Shown: positions 44,936 through 54,144, counted from the stretch's first letter. The stretch is DNA of 64,000 bases from Paenibacillus amylolyticus (GCF_001570725.1 NZ_BCNV01000005.1:1-64000), one strand, 5' to 3'. Program-made: numbers and translations. Notes: generated by a model not told the origin, from the sequence alone.

Positions 44936-46522
44936 ATGCAAAAACAAATGAAATGGCCGCTGATCCTGTTTGCCATAGGTGTATTTATGGCTGCGTTGGA
45001 TAATGGGATCATCACCTCTTCACTGACCACCTTAAATGCATCGTTTGGTGTGTCGCCAACATGGGGGGCGTGGACAATTACGCTCTACACGCTTGGACTT
45101 GCAGTGAGTGTTCCTATTGCGGGCAAGCTGTCGGATCGTTATGGTCGCAAGAAACTATTTTTGATTGAAGTGGCGTTGTTTGGGATCGGGTCCTTGCTCG
45201 TCGCGCTAAGCACATCGTTTACCTTCTTCCTGATCGCTCGTGTCATTCAAGCTTTGGGCGGCGGGGGGATCTTTATCATTGCCAGCTCATACGTATTAAG
45301 CAAGTTCCCAGTGGAGCGTCAAGGTACAGCTTTGGGTCTGCTTGGAGGTATGAATGGTGTTGCCGCCATTTTGGGGCCCAATGTTGGTGCTTTCATACTG
45401 GACATTACGGGCAACTGGCATTGGTTGTTCCTAATCAACGTGCCTATCGCCATTTTGCTATTCATTGCGGGTATTCGATTTATTCATGAAGAGCAGGAAC
45501 TGAACCGTGCAGCAGTGGACTGGAGCGGTATCGCTGTCCTAACACTAGGTGTACTCAGTTTAATGTATAGCTTCAGTAATCTGGACGGTGTGAACATGCT
45601 TCAAAGTCTGGGGTCACCGATGTTCTACGGTTTCTTCTTGGCAGGTGTGATCATTCTGGTGCTCTTTTACTTCATGGAAAAAAGACTCGAAGGATCTGAA
45701 CGTGAACCTGTTGTATCGACACAGCTTCTGGGCATCGCGTCCTTTCGCTGGACGCTGCTGATTGCTTTTTTCTCAGGAGCCATTCTGGCCTCGGTAATCT
45801 TTATTCCCGGATTTGTTGAGCAATATCTCGGCGTATCCAATACAGCCTCCGGGTACTGGTTTACTCCGCTCGCGCTGGCATCCGGCATTGGGGCAGGCGG
45901 AGGTGGATACCTCGTTGACCGCAAAGGGCCAATCTGGACGTTATCGGTTGCGGGTGTGTTATCCGCTATTGGATTCCTACTTTTCCCGCTATGGGTAGAG
46001 CATATCTGGCAATTTGTCATCGCGAGTACGCTCGTAGGTATCGGCTTCGGCATGATGCTTGGTGCGCCAGTTAACGTACTTGTCACGGAACAGGCGGGAG
46101 AGAGCAACAAAGGTATCGCGGTAGCAACCAGTTCGTTATTCCGCCAGATGGCTATGGCTATTGCGCCTACGATTTTTGCCGGATTCCTGGCACGTTCTTT
46201 CATTAATTTGGGGTCCAACATTCAGGCAGGGTTTGCTGATAAAGGAATTCAGGTGCCGCCTGAGATGCTTGAGCAATATGCCTCGGGTGGATCATCCGGG
46301 AGTGATGTGTCCAGTCTGACAGAGGGCCTATCCCAAATTCCGGATGAAGGTATCCGTGATGTCTTGCTTCAGGCAGTGCATCAAACGACAGGTCAGGGTT
46401 ACAATGGCCTCTTCTGGTCTGCGGTCGTATTCAGTGTGCTTACGCTGGTAGCTGCGCTGATAACGGGACGTTTGCGTCAAAAAGAGAAGAGCCAGCATGT
46501 GGAAAGTATATCCACAAACTGA
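44936..46522 (+). CDS. MFS multidrug-type exporter, DHA2 (14-TM, EmrB/QacA) family
   Basis: 528 aa with about 14 membrane segments. Motif A is GKLSDRYGRKKLFL, motif C-like sequence is GGMNGVAAILGPNVGAFILD, and ALDNGIITSSL is the D1-type motif in TM1. Such proteins use the proton gradient to export drugs or metabolites; the substrate is unknown. ATG at 44936 is nine bases from GGAGG; the GTG three bases earlier (44933) is equally possible. An operator covers its promoter. Confidence 0.88.
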   Translation: MQKQMKWPLILFAIGVFMAALDNGIITSSLTTLNASFGVSPTWGAWTITLYTLGLAVSVPIAGKLSDRYGRKKLFLIEVALFGIGSLLVALSTSFTFFLIARVIQALGGGGIFIIASSYVLSKFPVERQGTALGLLGGMNGVAAILGPNVGAFILDITGNWHWLFLINVPIAILLFIAGIRFIHEEQELNRAAVDWSGIAVLTLGVLSLMYSFSNLDGVNMLQSLGSPMFYGFFLAGVIILVLFYFMEKRLEGSEREPVVSTQLLGIASFRWTLLIAFFSGAILASVIFIPGFVEQYLGVSNTASGYWFTPLALASGIGAGGGGYLVDRKGPIWTLSVAGVLSAIGFLLFPLWVEHIWQFVIASTLVGIGFGMMLGAPVNVLVTEQAGESNKGIAVATSSLFRQMAMAIAPTIFAGFLARSFINLGSNIQAGFADKGIQVPPEMLEQYASGGSSGSDVSSLTEGLSQIPDEGIRDVLLQAVHQTTGQGYNGLFWSAVVFSVLTLVAALITGRLRQKEKSQHVESISTN

Positions 46523-46543
46523 TTCAATAGTGTGTCGAAATGA

Positions 46544-46590
46544 AGAGAACAGTGTACCTTTTGTAACTAAAAAAGGAGTCGCTGTTCTTT
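46544..46590 (+). terminator. probable terminator after the MFS gene
   Basis: AGAACAG (46546-46552) pairs with CTGTTCT (46582-46588), with an inner CCTTTT/AAAAGG stem, then TTTT. The rest of the spacer to 46766 shows no gene. Confidence 0.5.
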
Positions 46591-46766
46591 TCAATTTAAC
46601 CGGATTGTAACTTTTCATCTCCTCGCAATGATTACAATAGAACGAGCGTAAGCGGTGTCTTGATTCCAGATAGAGAAAACTTCAGAGAACACCGAGTCAC
46701 AAGGCATGCCAGACGTTTAATTGGTATTATGGATTATCATTTTGATAGTGAAGAAGGAATCAATGG

Positions 46767-47801
46767 ATGAAAAGCAGAACTAAAGATAAGAAGAAGAAAA
46801 GAAGAAAAGGCCTATATATAACGCTCGTTTCGCTTGTTGTTTTGTTAATCGGAGGTTATCTGTTCCGTCAACAGCTGGCTGTAGCTGCATTTGATCTGTT
46901 TCTTGCCGGTTCGGTAGAAGATCAGCTATCCCGCTCTTATGTACCGCAGGAAGGTAACAATACGCCTGATCCAACGGTATATCGCAAGGAACCATTCTCG
47001 GTGTTACTGTTGGGTTCGGACAAACGCGCCTATGAGAAGACGCGTGGACGTTCAGATACAGTGATCTACGCTGTAGTTCGTCCAAAAGAGTCCCGTGTAC
47101 TATTGGTGTCCATTCCACGTGACACGTATGTGCAGATTGTGGGACGGGATGCGAACAAGGACGGCGAAGATGATTATGATAAGCTGGCGCATGCCTATGC
47201 GTTCGGTGGGGAGAATATGTCCATCAATACGGTGGAGAAATTCCTTGATGCCGATGTAGGATATTATGCAACGATCAACTTCGACGGGATCAAAAAAGTC
47301 GTTGATGCGCTGGGTGGTGTAAAACTGCCGATTGATGAGGACATTGTGAACAAGGACCCGAATCATGTGCAATTCACGATTGAAGGCGGCAAGCCGATCT
47401 ATGACGGGCAGGAAGCACTGTATTATGTAAGATACCGTGAGGATAGCGATTTTAATCGTACCAAGCGGCAGCAGATTTTCTTGAACGCGATGGCGAATGA
47501 GATGTTGAATTTGAATCAAATCGCCAAAATTCCGGAATTGATTCAGATTATGGGAGATAGCTTCCAGACGGATATGCGAGCTTCTTTCATTATTGATCTG
47601 GCTAAACAGGTGCTTACTCAGGAGAAACCACAGATCTCAAGCTTCACCATTCTGGGTGAGGGGATGCGTAAAGACGGTATCTATTATGGCCGTGCTGACG
47701 AGAAAGATGTCCAATATGCCAAAGAGCTGATTAACAACTGGATGGATCAATCGACCCCAGCCGGTGAAGTAATGATCCCTGACCGGCAAATGATTGAATA
47801 A
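46767..47801 (+). CDS. LCP (LytR-CpsA-Psr) family cell-wall glycopolymer ligase
   Basis: 344 aa. Lys/Arg-rich cytosolic start, one membrane segment (~17-36), then the LCP domain: LLLGSDKRAYEKTRGRSDTVIYAVV with the pyrophosphate-binding Arg/Asp, ILLVSIPRDTYVQI-type segment, and HAYAFGGENMSINTVEKFL. Family enzymes move teichoic acids or other anionic polymers from lipid carriers to peptidoglycan. Which polymer is not shown by sequence; the TagU/TagT/TagV group of B. subtilis is the closest comparison. ATG at 46767 has GAAGGA upstream. Confidence 0.92.
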   Translation: MKSRTKDKKKKRRKGLYITLVSLVVLLIGGYLFRQQLAVAAFDLFLAGSVEDQLSRSYVPQEGNNTPDPTVYRKEPFSVLLLGSDKRAYEKTRGRSDTVIYAVVRPKESRVLLVSIPRDTYVQIVGRDANKDGEDDYDKLAHAYAFGGENMSINTVEKFLDADVGYYATINFDGIKKVVDALGGVKLPIDEDIVNKDPNHVQFTIEGGKPIYDGQEALYYVRYREDSDFNRTKRQQIFLNAMANEMLNLNQIAKIPELIQIMGDSFQTDMRASFIIDLAKQVLTQEKPQISSFTILGEGMRKDGIYYGRADEKDVQYAKELINNWMDQSTPAGEVMIPDRQMIE

Positions 47802-47836
47802 TCAATTCCATACCGATGGTTTGTTGTAGACCACAA

Positions 47837-47873
47837 TCAGCAGTACGTTTATTCGCGGGCTGCTGTTTTTTTC
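47837..47873 (+). terminator. terminator of the LCP gene
   Basis: CAGCAG (47838-47843) pairs with CTGCTG (47860-47865), followed by seven T. The loop is long, so confidence is moderate. Confidence 0.55.
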
Positions 47874-47928
47874 TTTGTAGTGAGATCCATGATCCTTTTG
47901 GAACATCCTGCGTTCTGATCCGTATAAT

Positions 47929-47956
47929 ATAAGTTGAGCGAGATAAGTTGAACGAA
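47929..47956 (+). repeat. 14-bp tandem direct repeat before the CBS gene
   Basis: ATAAGTTGAGCGAG and ATAAGTTGAACGAA stand side by side, identical at 12 of 14 positions, directly after a TATAAT (47923-47928). The unit ATAAGTTGAAC is also the end sequence of the palindromic element at 58677-58866. Confidence 0.6.
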
Positions 47957-47984
47957 GAAATTCACAAGGAGGATACGTAAGGGT

Positions 47985-48410
47985 ATGAACATCGCATTTT
48001 TTTTGCTGCCCAAACAAGAGGTTACATGCGTGACGTCGGATTCTACGCTGCGGCAAACGTTGGAACGGATGGAGTATCATCGGTTTACGGCGGTGCCCAT
48101 TTTGAATAAGGAAGGCAAATATATTGGTACGGTTACCGAAGGCGACTTATTGTGGTACATGAAGAATGCCGAGGGAAAGATTTCATTTGAAAACGCTTCA
48201 AAGTTCTTGCTCAAAGACGTTCCGCTTCGCCTGGATATTAAGCCCGTTTCTATTGATGCCAATATGGAAGACCTGATTAATCTGGCAAAAGTTCAGAACT
48301 TTGTTCCTGTGGTGGATGATATGGAGCGGTTCATTGGTATTGTCAGACGGAGTCAGATTATTGAGTACTGCGAAGGCATTGTAGCCAAAGAATCGATTAA
48401 GGCCAAGTAA
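47985..48410 (+). CDS. CBS-domain pair protein
   Basis: 141 aa, two CBS repeats and nothing else: FFLLPKQEVTCVTSDSTLRQTLERM...TAVPILNKEGKYIGTVTEGDLLW and VSIDANMEDLINLAKVQNFVPVVDDMERFIGIVRRSQIIEY. Stand-alone CBS pairs sense adenine nucleotides; some Firmicute ones bind c-di-AMP. A c-di-AMP phosphodiesterase (gdpP) lies 1.5 kb downstream, which makes that ligand an interesting but untested guess. ATG has AGGAGG upstream. Confidence 0.85.
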   Translation: MNIAFFLLPKQEVTCVTSDSTLRQTLERMEYHRFTAVPILNKEGKYIGTVTEGDLLWYMKNAEGKISFENASKFLLKDVPLRLDIKPVSIDANMEDLINLAKVQNFVPVVDDMERFIGIVRRSQIIEYCEGIVAKESIKAK

Positions 48411-48577
48411 GCCGTAACGAATATAAACATTATTGTGACAGCAGGGATAATCACAGCCGTCAGGTATCATGTTAAACTTAAGAAGTCCTGAACCAAGGAC
48501 GCATTCGAAGTTTGTTTACAAGTATATATGTCGATTGGATGTACGGAGGACTCCGCATAAGTACCTGACATCAGTTT

Positions 48578-48598
48578 CGGAGAAATTCTCCGCTTTTT
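48578..48598 (+). terminator. terminator of the CBS gene
   Basis: CGGAGAA and TTCTCCG (48578-48592) form a perfect stem followed by CTTTTT. Confidence 0.75.
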
Positions 48599-48626
48599 GG
48601 GGTAATTTTGCGGGCCCTCTTTTTAT

Positions 48627-48634
48627 GCTATAAT
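48627..48634 (+). promoter_or_regulatory. extended -10 promoter before the MazG-like gene
   Basis: TATAAT (48629-48634) is preceded by TGC, making an extended -10 (TGnTATAAT, from 48626). The -35 is weak. It lies 40 bp before the first gene of the unit leading to gdpP-rplI-dnaC. Confidence 0.55.
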
Positions 48635-48674
48635 CGAGAATAAAGCTTTTTCGGGGGAGAGTGACTTTCGCCAA

Positions 48675-48977
48675 ATGCCTAAAGAACTGGATGTAGCCAA
48701 ACGCGCTAAAGTGATTGAATGGCTTAAAACCGAAGTACTTGATCAAGTATCCCGATTATTCAAGGCGTTATGGGAAGGCAGTACAACTCGAATCGGAGAC
48801 AGTCTTGCCAGTTTGATTATGAGTAGTTACATATTGGGCCGCAGGCTCGGTATTCCTTTCAAGGATCTGGATGCACTGCTTGTTGAGAAGTTGAAAAAGC
48901 ATAAACAGGAAGGTCACCAGCTTGAAGACTGGTACCAGGATATTTCCGCGCTAGAAGATCATATGCGTAAGAGGTGA
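48675..48977 (+). CDS. MazG-like family protein
   Basis: 100 aa, all-helical. LDVAKRAKVIEWLKTEVLDQVSRLFKALWEG and LASLIMSSYILGRRLGI match the small MazG-like family of Firmicutes. Relatives are nucleotide pyrophosphohydrolases, but the acidic metal motif (ExxE) is not evident in this small protein, so activity is doubtful. The ATG lies ~13 bases from GGGGGAG. Overlaps the next frame by up to four bases. Confidence 0.75.
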   Translation: MPKELDVAKRAKVIEWLKTEVLDQVSRLFKALWEGSTTRIGDSLASLIMSSYILGRRLGIPFKDLDALLVEKLKKHKQEGHQLEDWYQDISALEDHMRKR

Positions 48978-48982
48978 ATTTG

Positions 48983-49894
48983 TTGAAATTTAGCTTTAAA
49001 TCAGCTGTTTGGAGTGCAGTCTATCTGCTCCTGTTACTTTCGCTGTTAACTCCTTTATCGGTACTTGCCATATTTTTTATGATGATTCCGGGAGTTATTT
49101 TGTATGCTTCATTATCTTTAAAATCATTTATATGGCATCTCGTGCCCGTAGCCGTTATTTTGGTGATATTCCATCCGATCTATCTGCTGCTATTGCTTAT
49201 CTTTACCTTGCCTGCGCTCGTTATGGGTCACGCGTATAAAACACGTAAATCGGCCCTGTTCACGCTTATGGCGGGAAGTGGCACGATGCTGGCAGAATAC
49301 TTATTGTTGCTCTTGGTCGGCAGTGTCATTTTCCAATTCGACCTGTCCAGCTATATTGAAGATGTGGTCAGACTGACCATCGAACCGTTAACGAATACAT
49401 CCAATCAGATGATTAACGGGTTTGCATGGACGCCTGAGATGACCGAGGATGTTGCCAAACAAACGCAGCTTATGATTCCTTTTGCCCTCGTTGTTACATC
49501 GATGGTAATGGCCTTCATCACACACGTTATTGCTCGTCCAATCCTGAACGTAATGGGTGTGACGGTATCGAAGCTTCCACCAGCGAGAGAGTGGCGTATG
49601 CCACGTGCGCTGATCTGGTATTATTTCCTCGCCTTGTTGATCGAAGTCATCTCTAGACAAAGTGATGGAACGTACTGGACCATGATTGCCATGAATCTGT
49701 CGCCATTGATCAATCTGGGCTTCATGATTCAAGCGATCGGCTTCTTCTTCTTTCTCTCACATACAAAGAAATGGAATCCGGTTATACCGTATTTTCTTGC
49801 AGTTGCGGTCTTCTTCATTGGCCCGCTTCGGATTATCGGAATTATCGATCTGGCGTTCCCGCTTCGTGAGGCAATATCGAAATCAAAACGATAG
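48983..49894 (+). CDS. DUF2232 membrane protein (YybS-like)
   Basis: 303 aa with about eight membrane segments, starting MKFSFKSAVWSAVYLLLLLS. It is the DUF2232 family; B. subtilis yybS occupies the same place before yybT/gdpP. Function unknown. I chose TTG at 48983 with AGGTG upstream; a GTG at 48974 overlapping the previous stop is also possible. Confidence 0.82.
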   Translation: MKFSFKSAVWSAVYLLLLLSLLTPLSVLAIFFMMIPGVILYASLSLKSFIWHLVPVAVILVIFHPIYLLLLLIFTLPALVMGHAYKTRKSALFTLMAGSGTMLAEYLLLLLVGSVIFQFDLSSYIEDVVRLTIEPLTNTSNQMINGFAWTPEMTEDVAKQTQLMIPFALVVTSMVMAFITHVIARPILNVMGVTVSKLPPAREWRMPRALIWYYFLALLIEVISRQSDGTYWTMIAMNLSPLINLGFMIQAIGFFFFLSHTKKWNPVIPYFLAVAVFFIGPLRIIGIIDLAFPLREAISKSKR

Positions 49895-49905
49895 GGTGAT
49901 GAGTC

Positions 49906-51897
49906 ATGCCTAAATTTCTGAAGAAACGCTGGCACGGCTACTATACCGTATGGGCGTTCATACTGCTGCTGTTGCTCGTGATGTTCGTTACCATCTATAA
50001 CTGGACGCTTGGTTTGATTAGTCTGATACTGGCTTCGGCGCTGGGAATCGTCATGATTAAGGCGGAGCTCGCGTTCCGCCGTGAGCTTAACGACTACATT
50101 AATGGCCTATCTATTCGGATCAAACGGATGGAAGGGGAAGCGGTCAGCATGCTTCCATTCGGAATTGTGCTGTACAGCGAAGATCGTACGGTAGAGTGGC
50201 ATAACCGCTTTGTCGCGGAGATGTTCCAGGAGAAGACAATGGTGGGTAATCCGCTACTTAATTTGTTTCCCAAACTTCCTCAGCCTAAAGAGAAGAAGGA
50301 TGGGACCAAGGAACATTCATCCAAGGAGTTTCATGACGAATTCCAGTTGGATGATCGGCATTATGGAGTTATTCATAACCCGCAGGAGCGGTATGTATAT
50401 GTATACGAGATTACGGAGCTAGCCATTCTTCGTGATAAATATGAAAATGAGCGCCTTGCATTGGGTATTCTTGTTCTGGATAATCTGGACGAGGCTGCCC
50501 AGGGCATGGACGACCAGCAGCGTACAGCGCTAATTGCCCGTGTGACCAGTGAGATTACGTCATGGGCCAAGCGGTACGAAGTGTACCTGCGTCGTCTATC
50601 TTCTGATCGGTATCTGTTGATGCTGAACCATAAGTCTTTGCAGGAACTGGAGCAGAGCCGATTTGTCATTTTAGATGAAGTTCGGGAGATGACTGCTGAC
50701 CTCAAAGTGCCAATGACACTCAGTGTAGGACTGGCATTTGGATCGGATAGCATCAGTGAGATGGGAGAACTGGCACAGTCCAGTCTGGACATGGCACTCG
50801 GACGTGGTGGCGATCAGGCTGCTGTGAAGTCCGGGCAACGCCTGTCTTTCTATGGCGGCAAGTCCAATGCAGTGGAGAAACGGACACGGGTCAGAGCCCG
50901 CGTTATTGCTCATGCGCTGCGTGATTTGATGCAGGAGAGCGATCGGGTACTTATCATGGGCCACAAAATTCCGGATATGGATGCGATCGGCGCATCCATC
51001 GGAGTGTGGAAAGCGGCCAGCCTGTACAATGTGGAAGCCCGGATTGTTTTGGATGGAATTAATCCATCGATTGAACGCATGATGGAGCAGGTGAACAAGG
51101 ACGAGAAGTTGTCCAAAGCATTCGTATCACCAGAACAGGCAACCCAGATGATGACCGAGCACACATTGTTGGTTGTGGTTGATACGCATAAGGCCTCCAT
51201 GACCATGGAGCCGAAATTGGTACAGTCTGCAACCCGTGTCGTGGTTGTGGACCATCATCGCCGAGGTGAAGAGTTCATCAATGACGCGGTGTTGATCTAT
51301 CTGGAGCCTTATGCGTCCTCTGCTGCGGAACTGGTAACTGAACTTTTGCAATACATTCATGACAAGGTACAATTCACTCCGCTGGAAGCTACGGCTCTAC
51401 TTGCCGGGATTACCGTGGATACGAAGCATTTTGCACTCCACACCGGGTCCAGAACGTTTGAAGCGGCAGGCTTCCTGCGTCGCAGTGGTGCAGACACCAT
51501 TATGATCCAACGGTTGATGAAAGAGGATCTGTCAGAATATATTGCTAAGGCAGAAATCATAAAGCATGCTAAAATGGTATACGGGAACATTGCGCTGGCG
51601 GTCACGGACCCTGGCAGCAAGATTCCACAGATGATGATCGCCCAGGTGGCGGACACATTGCTGAATATGACTGACGTGGTCGCTTCATTTGTGATTAGTG
51701 AGCGTCCGGATGGACTGATTGGCATCAGCGCGAGATCGCTGGGGCGCATGAATGTTCAGGTTGTTATGGAACGACTGGGCGGTGGCGGACATTTAACCAA
51801 TGCTGCCGTGCAGCTTGAAGGAACGCTTGGAGAGGCAGAAAACCGGCTGACGAACGTACTGGCTGAAATCGAAAAGGAAGAGGGGCTGTTCGAATGA
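49906..51897 (+). CDS. gdpP: cyclic-di-AMP phosphodiesterase GdpP (YybT)
   Basis: 663 aa. Two N-terminal membrane helices (~13-60), a PAS-like domain (~85-180), a degenerate GGDEF (SSDRYLLML), then DHH/DHHA1 phosphodiesterase domains. DHH motifs are GHKIPDMDAIGASIG and VVVVDHHRRGE, and the DHHA1 motif is GGGGHLTNAA. It breaks c-di-AMP to pApA and so affects osmotic balance and β-lactam tolerance. It overlaps rplI by four bases, as in B. subtilis. Confidence 0.96.
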   Translation: MPKFLKKRWHGYYTVWAFILLLLLVMFVTIYNWTLGLISLILASALGIVMIKAELAFRRELNDYINGLSIRIKRMEGEAVSMLPFGIVLYSEDRTVEWHNRFVAEMFQEKTMVGNPLLNLFPKLPQPKEKKDGTKEHSSKEFHDEFQLDDRHYGVIHNPQERYVYVYEITELAILRDKYENERLALGILVLDNLDEAAQGMDDQQRTALIARVTSEITSWAKRYEVYLRRLSSDRYLLMLNHKSLQELEQSRFVILDEVREMTADLKVPMTLSVGLAFGSDSISEMGELAQSSLDMALGRGGDQAAVKSGQRLSFYGGKSNAVEKRTRVRARVIAHALRDLMQESDRVLIMGHKIPDMDAIGASIGVWKAASLYNVEARIVLDGINPSIERMMEQVNKDEKLSKAFVSPEQATQMMTEHTLLVVVDTHKASMTMEPKLVQSATRVVVVDHHRRGEEFINDAVLIYLEPYASSAAELVTELLQYIHDKVQFTPLEATALLAGITVDTKHFALHTGSRTFEAAGFLRRSGADTIMIQRLMKEDLSEYIAKAEIIKHAKMVYGNIALAVTDPGSKIPQMMIAQVADTLLNMTDVVASFVISERPDGLIGISARSLGRMNVQVVMERLGGGGHLTNAAVQLEGTLGEAENRLTNVLAEIEKEEGLFE

Positions 51898-52337
51898 AAG
51901 TCATTTTTATAAAAGATATGAAGGGTCAAGGCAAGAAAGGGCAAGTGAAAGAAGTATCTGAGGGCTACGCACAGAACTTCCTACTGCCACGGGGAATCGC
52001 ACGTCCAGCAACAGATGGCAACATGAAGACTTTGGACAACCAGAAGGCTGCTGAAGAAAGAATCAAACAAGAAGAGAAAGCAGAAGCGGAAGCACTCGCG
52101 AAGAAGCTGGAAGCAGAAGTGACTGAACTGAAAGCCAAGTCCGGTGAAGGTGGTCGTCTGTTCGGTGCCATTACCAGCAAACAGATCGCAGAAGCTTTGT
52201 CTAAAAAAGGTCTGAAAGTAGACAAACGCAAAATTGAGCTGGACGAGCCTATTCGTACACTCGGCGTAACACAAGTAACTGTCAAGGTTCACCCTGAAGT
52301 GAAGGCAACCTTGAAGGTACAGGTAACGGAAGAGTAA
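51894..52337 (+). CDS. rplI: 50S ribosomal protein L9
   Basis: 147 aa. MKVIFIKDMKGQGKKGQVKEVSEGYAQNFLLPRGIA is the L9 N-domain, followed by the long connecting helix and the C-terminal domain (GGRLFGAITSKQIAEAL). Starts inside the gdpP stop (ATGA). Confidence 0.98.
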   Translation: MKVIFIKDMKGQGKKGQVKEVSEGYAQNFLLPRGIARPATDGNMKTLDNQKAAEERIKQEEKAEAEALAKKLEAEVTELKAKSGEGGRLFGAITSKQIAEALSKKGLKVDKRKIELDEPIRTLGVTQVTVKVHPEVKATLKVQVTEE

Positions 52338-52338
52338 G

Positions 52339-53700
52339 ATGGGCGGCGAAATGTTATTCGACCGGATTCCCCCGCAGAACCTGGAAGCCGAACAGGCCGT
52401 GCTGGGTGCAATCCTGTTGCAGGGCGAAGCCCTGATTACAGCGATGGAACGGGTGCAAACCGAGGATTTCTATGATAAGCCCCATCAATTAATCTTTGAA
52501 GCGATGATCCAGCTTGGTGAGGGAAATCAACCGATTGACCTCGTGACACTGACTTCGCTTCTGAAGGATAAAGGTGAGCTGGAGGACATTGGCGGCGTTA
52601 GTTATCTGGCGAAGCTGGCTCATGGTGTACCTACGGCGGCGAACGTAGACTATTACGCTCAGATTATCGAAGAGAAATCGATGCTGCGTCGCCTGATTCG
52701 TACGGCAACACAGATCGTGAGCGAAGGATATACAGGCGGCGAAGATGTTGCAGCCATGCTCGGAGAAGCGGAGCGTCGCATTCTGGAGATCTCCAACCGT
52801 CGCTCCAGTAGTGGTTTTATAGCCATTCAGGACGTACTGATGGAAGTATTCGATCGTGTGGAGACCCTACATCAGAACAAGGGAACAACGACGGGCATTC
52901 CGTCCGGATTTATTGATCTGGACAAGATGACTGCCGGATTCCAGCGCAGTGACTTGATCATTGTAGCGGCCCGTCCTTCTGTAGGTAAGACGGCCTTCGC
53001 CCTGAATATCGCTCAGAACGTTGCCATTCGGGCTCAGGAGACGGTAGCCATCTTCAGTCTGGAGATGTCAGCCGCCCAGTTGGTGCAACGTATGATCTGT
53101 GCGGAAGCCAACCTGGATGCCAGCGTAATGCGTATGGGTGATTTCAAAGGTGATGAAGACTGGCAGAAGCTGACGATGGGTATTGCAGCTTTGTCAGAAG
53201 CCAACATCTTTATAGATGATACGCCAGGGATTACTGTAGCGGATATTCGTGCCAAATGCCGTCGTCTGAAGAAAGAGAAAGGCCTTGGCATGATCCTGAT
53301 CGACTATCTTCAACTGATCAGTGGACGTGGTAAAGCAGGGGAGAACCGTCAACAAGAGGTATCCGAGATTTCACGTACACTGAAACAGATTGGCCGGGAA
53401 CTGGAAGTTCCGGTTATTGCGTTGTCCCAGCTGAGCCGGGGTGTAGAGCAACGTCAGGATAAACGTCCGATGATGAGTGACTTGCGGGAATCGGGTTCGA
53501 TCGAGCAAGATGCCGACATCGTAGCGTTTCTGTATCGGGATGACTACTACAACCAGGAGACCGAGAAGAAAAACATTATCGAGATCATTATCGCGAAACA
53601 GCGTAATGGTCCGGTAGGTACAGTGGAACTGGTCTTCCTGAAAAACTTTAATAAATTCGTCAATTACGAGAGGGCGCACAATGACGCCTTCGCGATGTAA
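52339..53700 (+). CDS. dnaC: replicative DNA helicase (DnaB family; dnaC in B. subtilis naming)
   Basis: 453 aa. N-terminal helical domain (RIPPQNLEAEQAVLGAILL), then the RecA-like core with Walker A ARPSVGKTAFALNIA and the DnaB motifs SLEMSAAQLVQRM and QLSRGVEQR. It unwinds DNA at the fork. It starts one base after the rplI stop. A terminator follows after 130 bp. Confidence 0.97.
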   Translation: MGGEMLFDRIPPQNLEAEQAVLGAILLQGEALITAMERVQTEDFYDKPHQLIFEAMIQLGEGNQPIDLVTLTSLLKDKGELEDIGGVSYLAKLAHGVPTAANVDYYAQIIEEKSMLRRLIRTATQIVSEGYTGGEDVAAMLGEAERRILEISNRRSSSGFIAIQDVLMEVFDRVETLHQNKGTTTGIPSGFIDLDKMTAGFQRSDLIIVAARPSVGKTAFALNIAQNVAIRAQETVAIFSLEMSAAQLVQRMICAEANLDASVMRMGDFKGDEDWQKLTMGIAALSEANIFIDDTPGITVADIRAKCRRLKKEKGLGMILIDYLQLISGRGKAGENRQQEVSEISRTLKQIGRELEVPVIALSQLSRGVEQRQDKRPMMSDLRESGSIEQDADIVAFLYRDDYYNQETEKKNIIEIIIAKQRNGPVGTVELVFLKNFNKFVNYERAHNDAFAM

Positions 53701-53829
53701 CGGGCAGGTGCTGACGGCTTCGATCAGGAAGCAAAATCGTCTGTCCCGAAGATCAACCATTAGCGTAACTGGACTTAAACATGTGATATAAATACCAGAT
53801 ATAGATTCGCATGGAACTGGGAATCCTTG

Positions 53830-53878
53830 AACCGGTGATAGCAGTCAAGCAAGCTTGGACTGTAGTCTCCGGTTTTTT
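53830..53878 (+). terminator. terminator of the gdpP-rplI-dnaC unit
   Basis: AACCGG (53830-53835) with CCGGTT (53869-53874) and CAGTC (53842-53846) with GACTG (53858-53862) form a two-part stem, followed by TTTTTT. Confidence 0.8.
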
Positions 53879-53944
53879 GTGTCGAAATAGTGGGTAAATC
53901 CCGAACATTACAGTTGTACTATATCTAATTGTTCGCCATTTGAT

Positions 53945-53973
53945 TTGACTTTGAAAAAGGGTACTGGTACACT
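53945..53973 (+). promoter_or_regulatory. purA promoter
   Basis: TTGACT (53945-53950), exactly 17 bp, TACACT (53968-53973). The start would be near 53980, giving a ~165-nt leader before purA. Confidence 0.7.
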
Positions 53974-53979
53974 AATACT

Positions 53980-54144
53980 GCTGCGTTAAAGCAGCGCAAA
54001 CCTTCCCTTGAATGTAACGGAAGGAGATTTTTACTGTCCGTTAGCACGCTTCTCAGTCGGTTTATTGCGTAACATGCCTGCCGGGATAGAGGACGGACAG
54101 ACCAATACAAAGGTGCGCAAGGCACCCACGGAGGAATGTTAACT
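53980..54144 (+). promoter_or_regulatory. structured purA 5' leader of unrecognised class
   Basis: Four hairpins can be drawn in order: GCTGC/GCAGC (53980-53984, 53991-53995), CCTTCC/GGAAGG (54001-54006, 54019-54024), a long-range CTGTCCG/CGGACAG pair (54034-54040, 54094-54100) enclosing ~50 nt, and GGTGC/GCACC (54112-54116, 54122-54126) just before the GGAGG ribosome site. No terminator hairpin with a T run precedes the start, so any control would be at translation. I cannot match it to the purine, PRPP, ZTP or T-box consensus. Confidence 0.4.

Noticed and set aside
53980..54144. T-box or purine riboswitch before purA
   Set aside because: No T-box AGGGTGGNACCGCG motif, no purine-aptamer junction and no terminator hairpin were found. 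Reported only as an unclassified leader.
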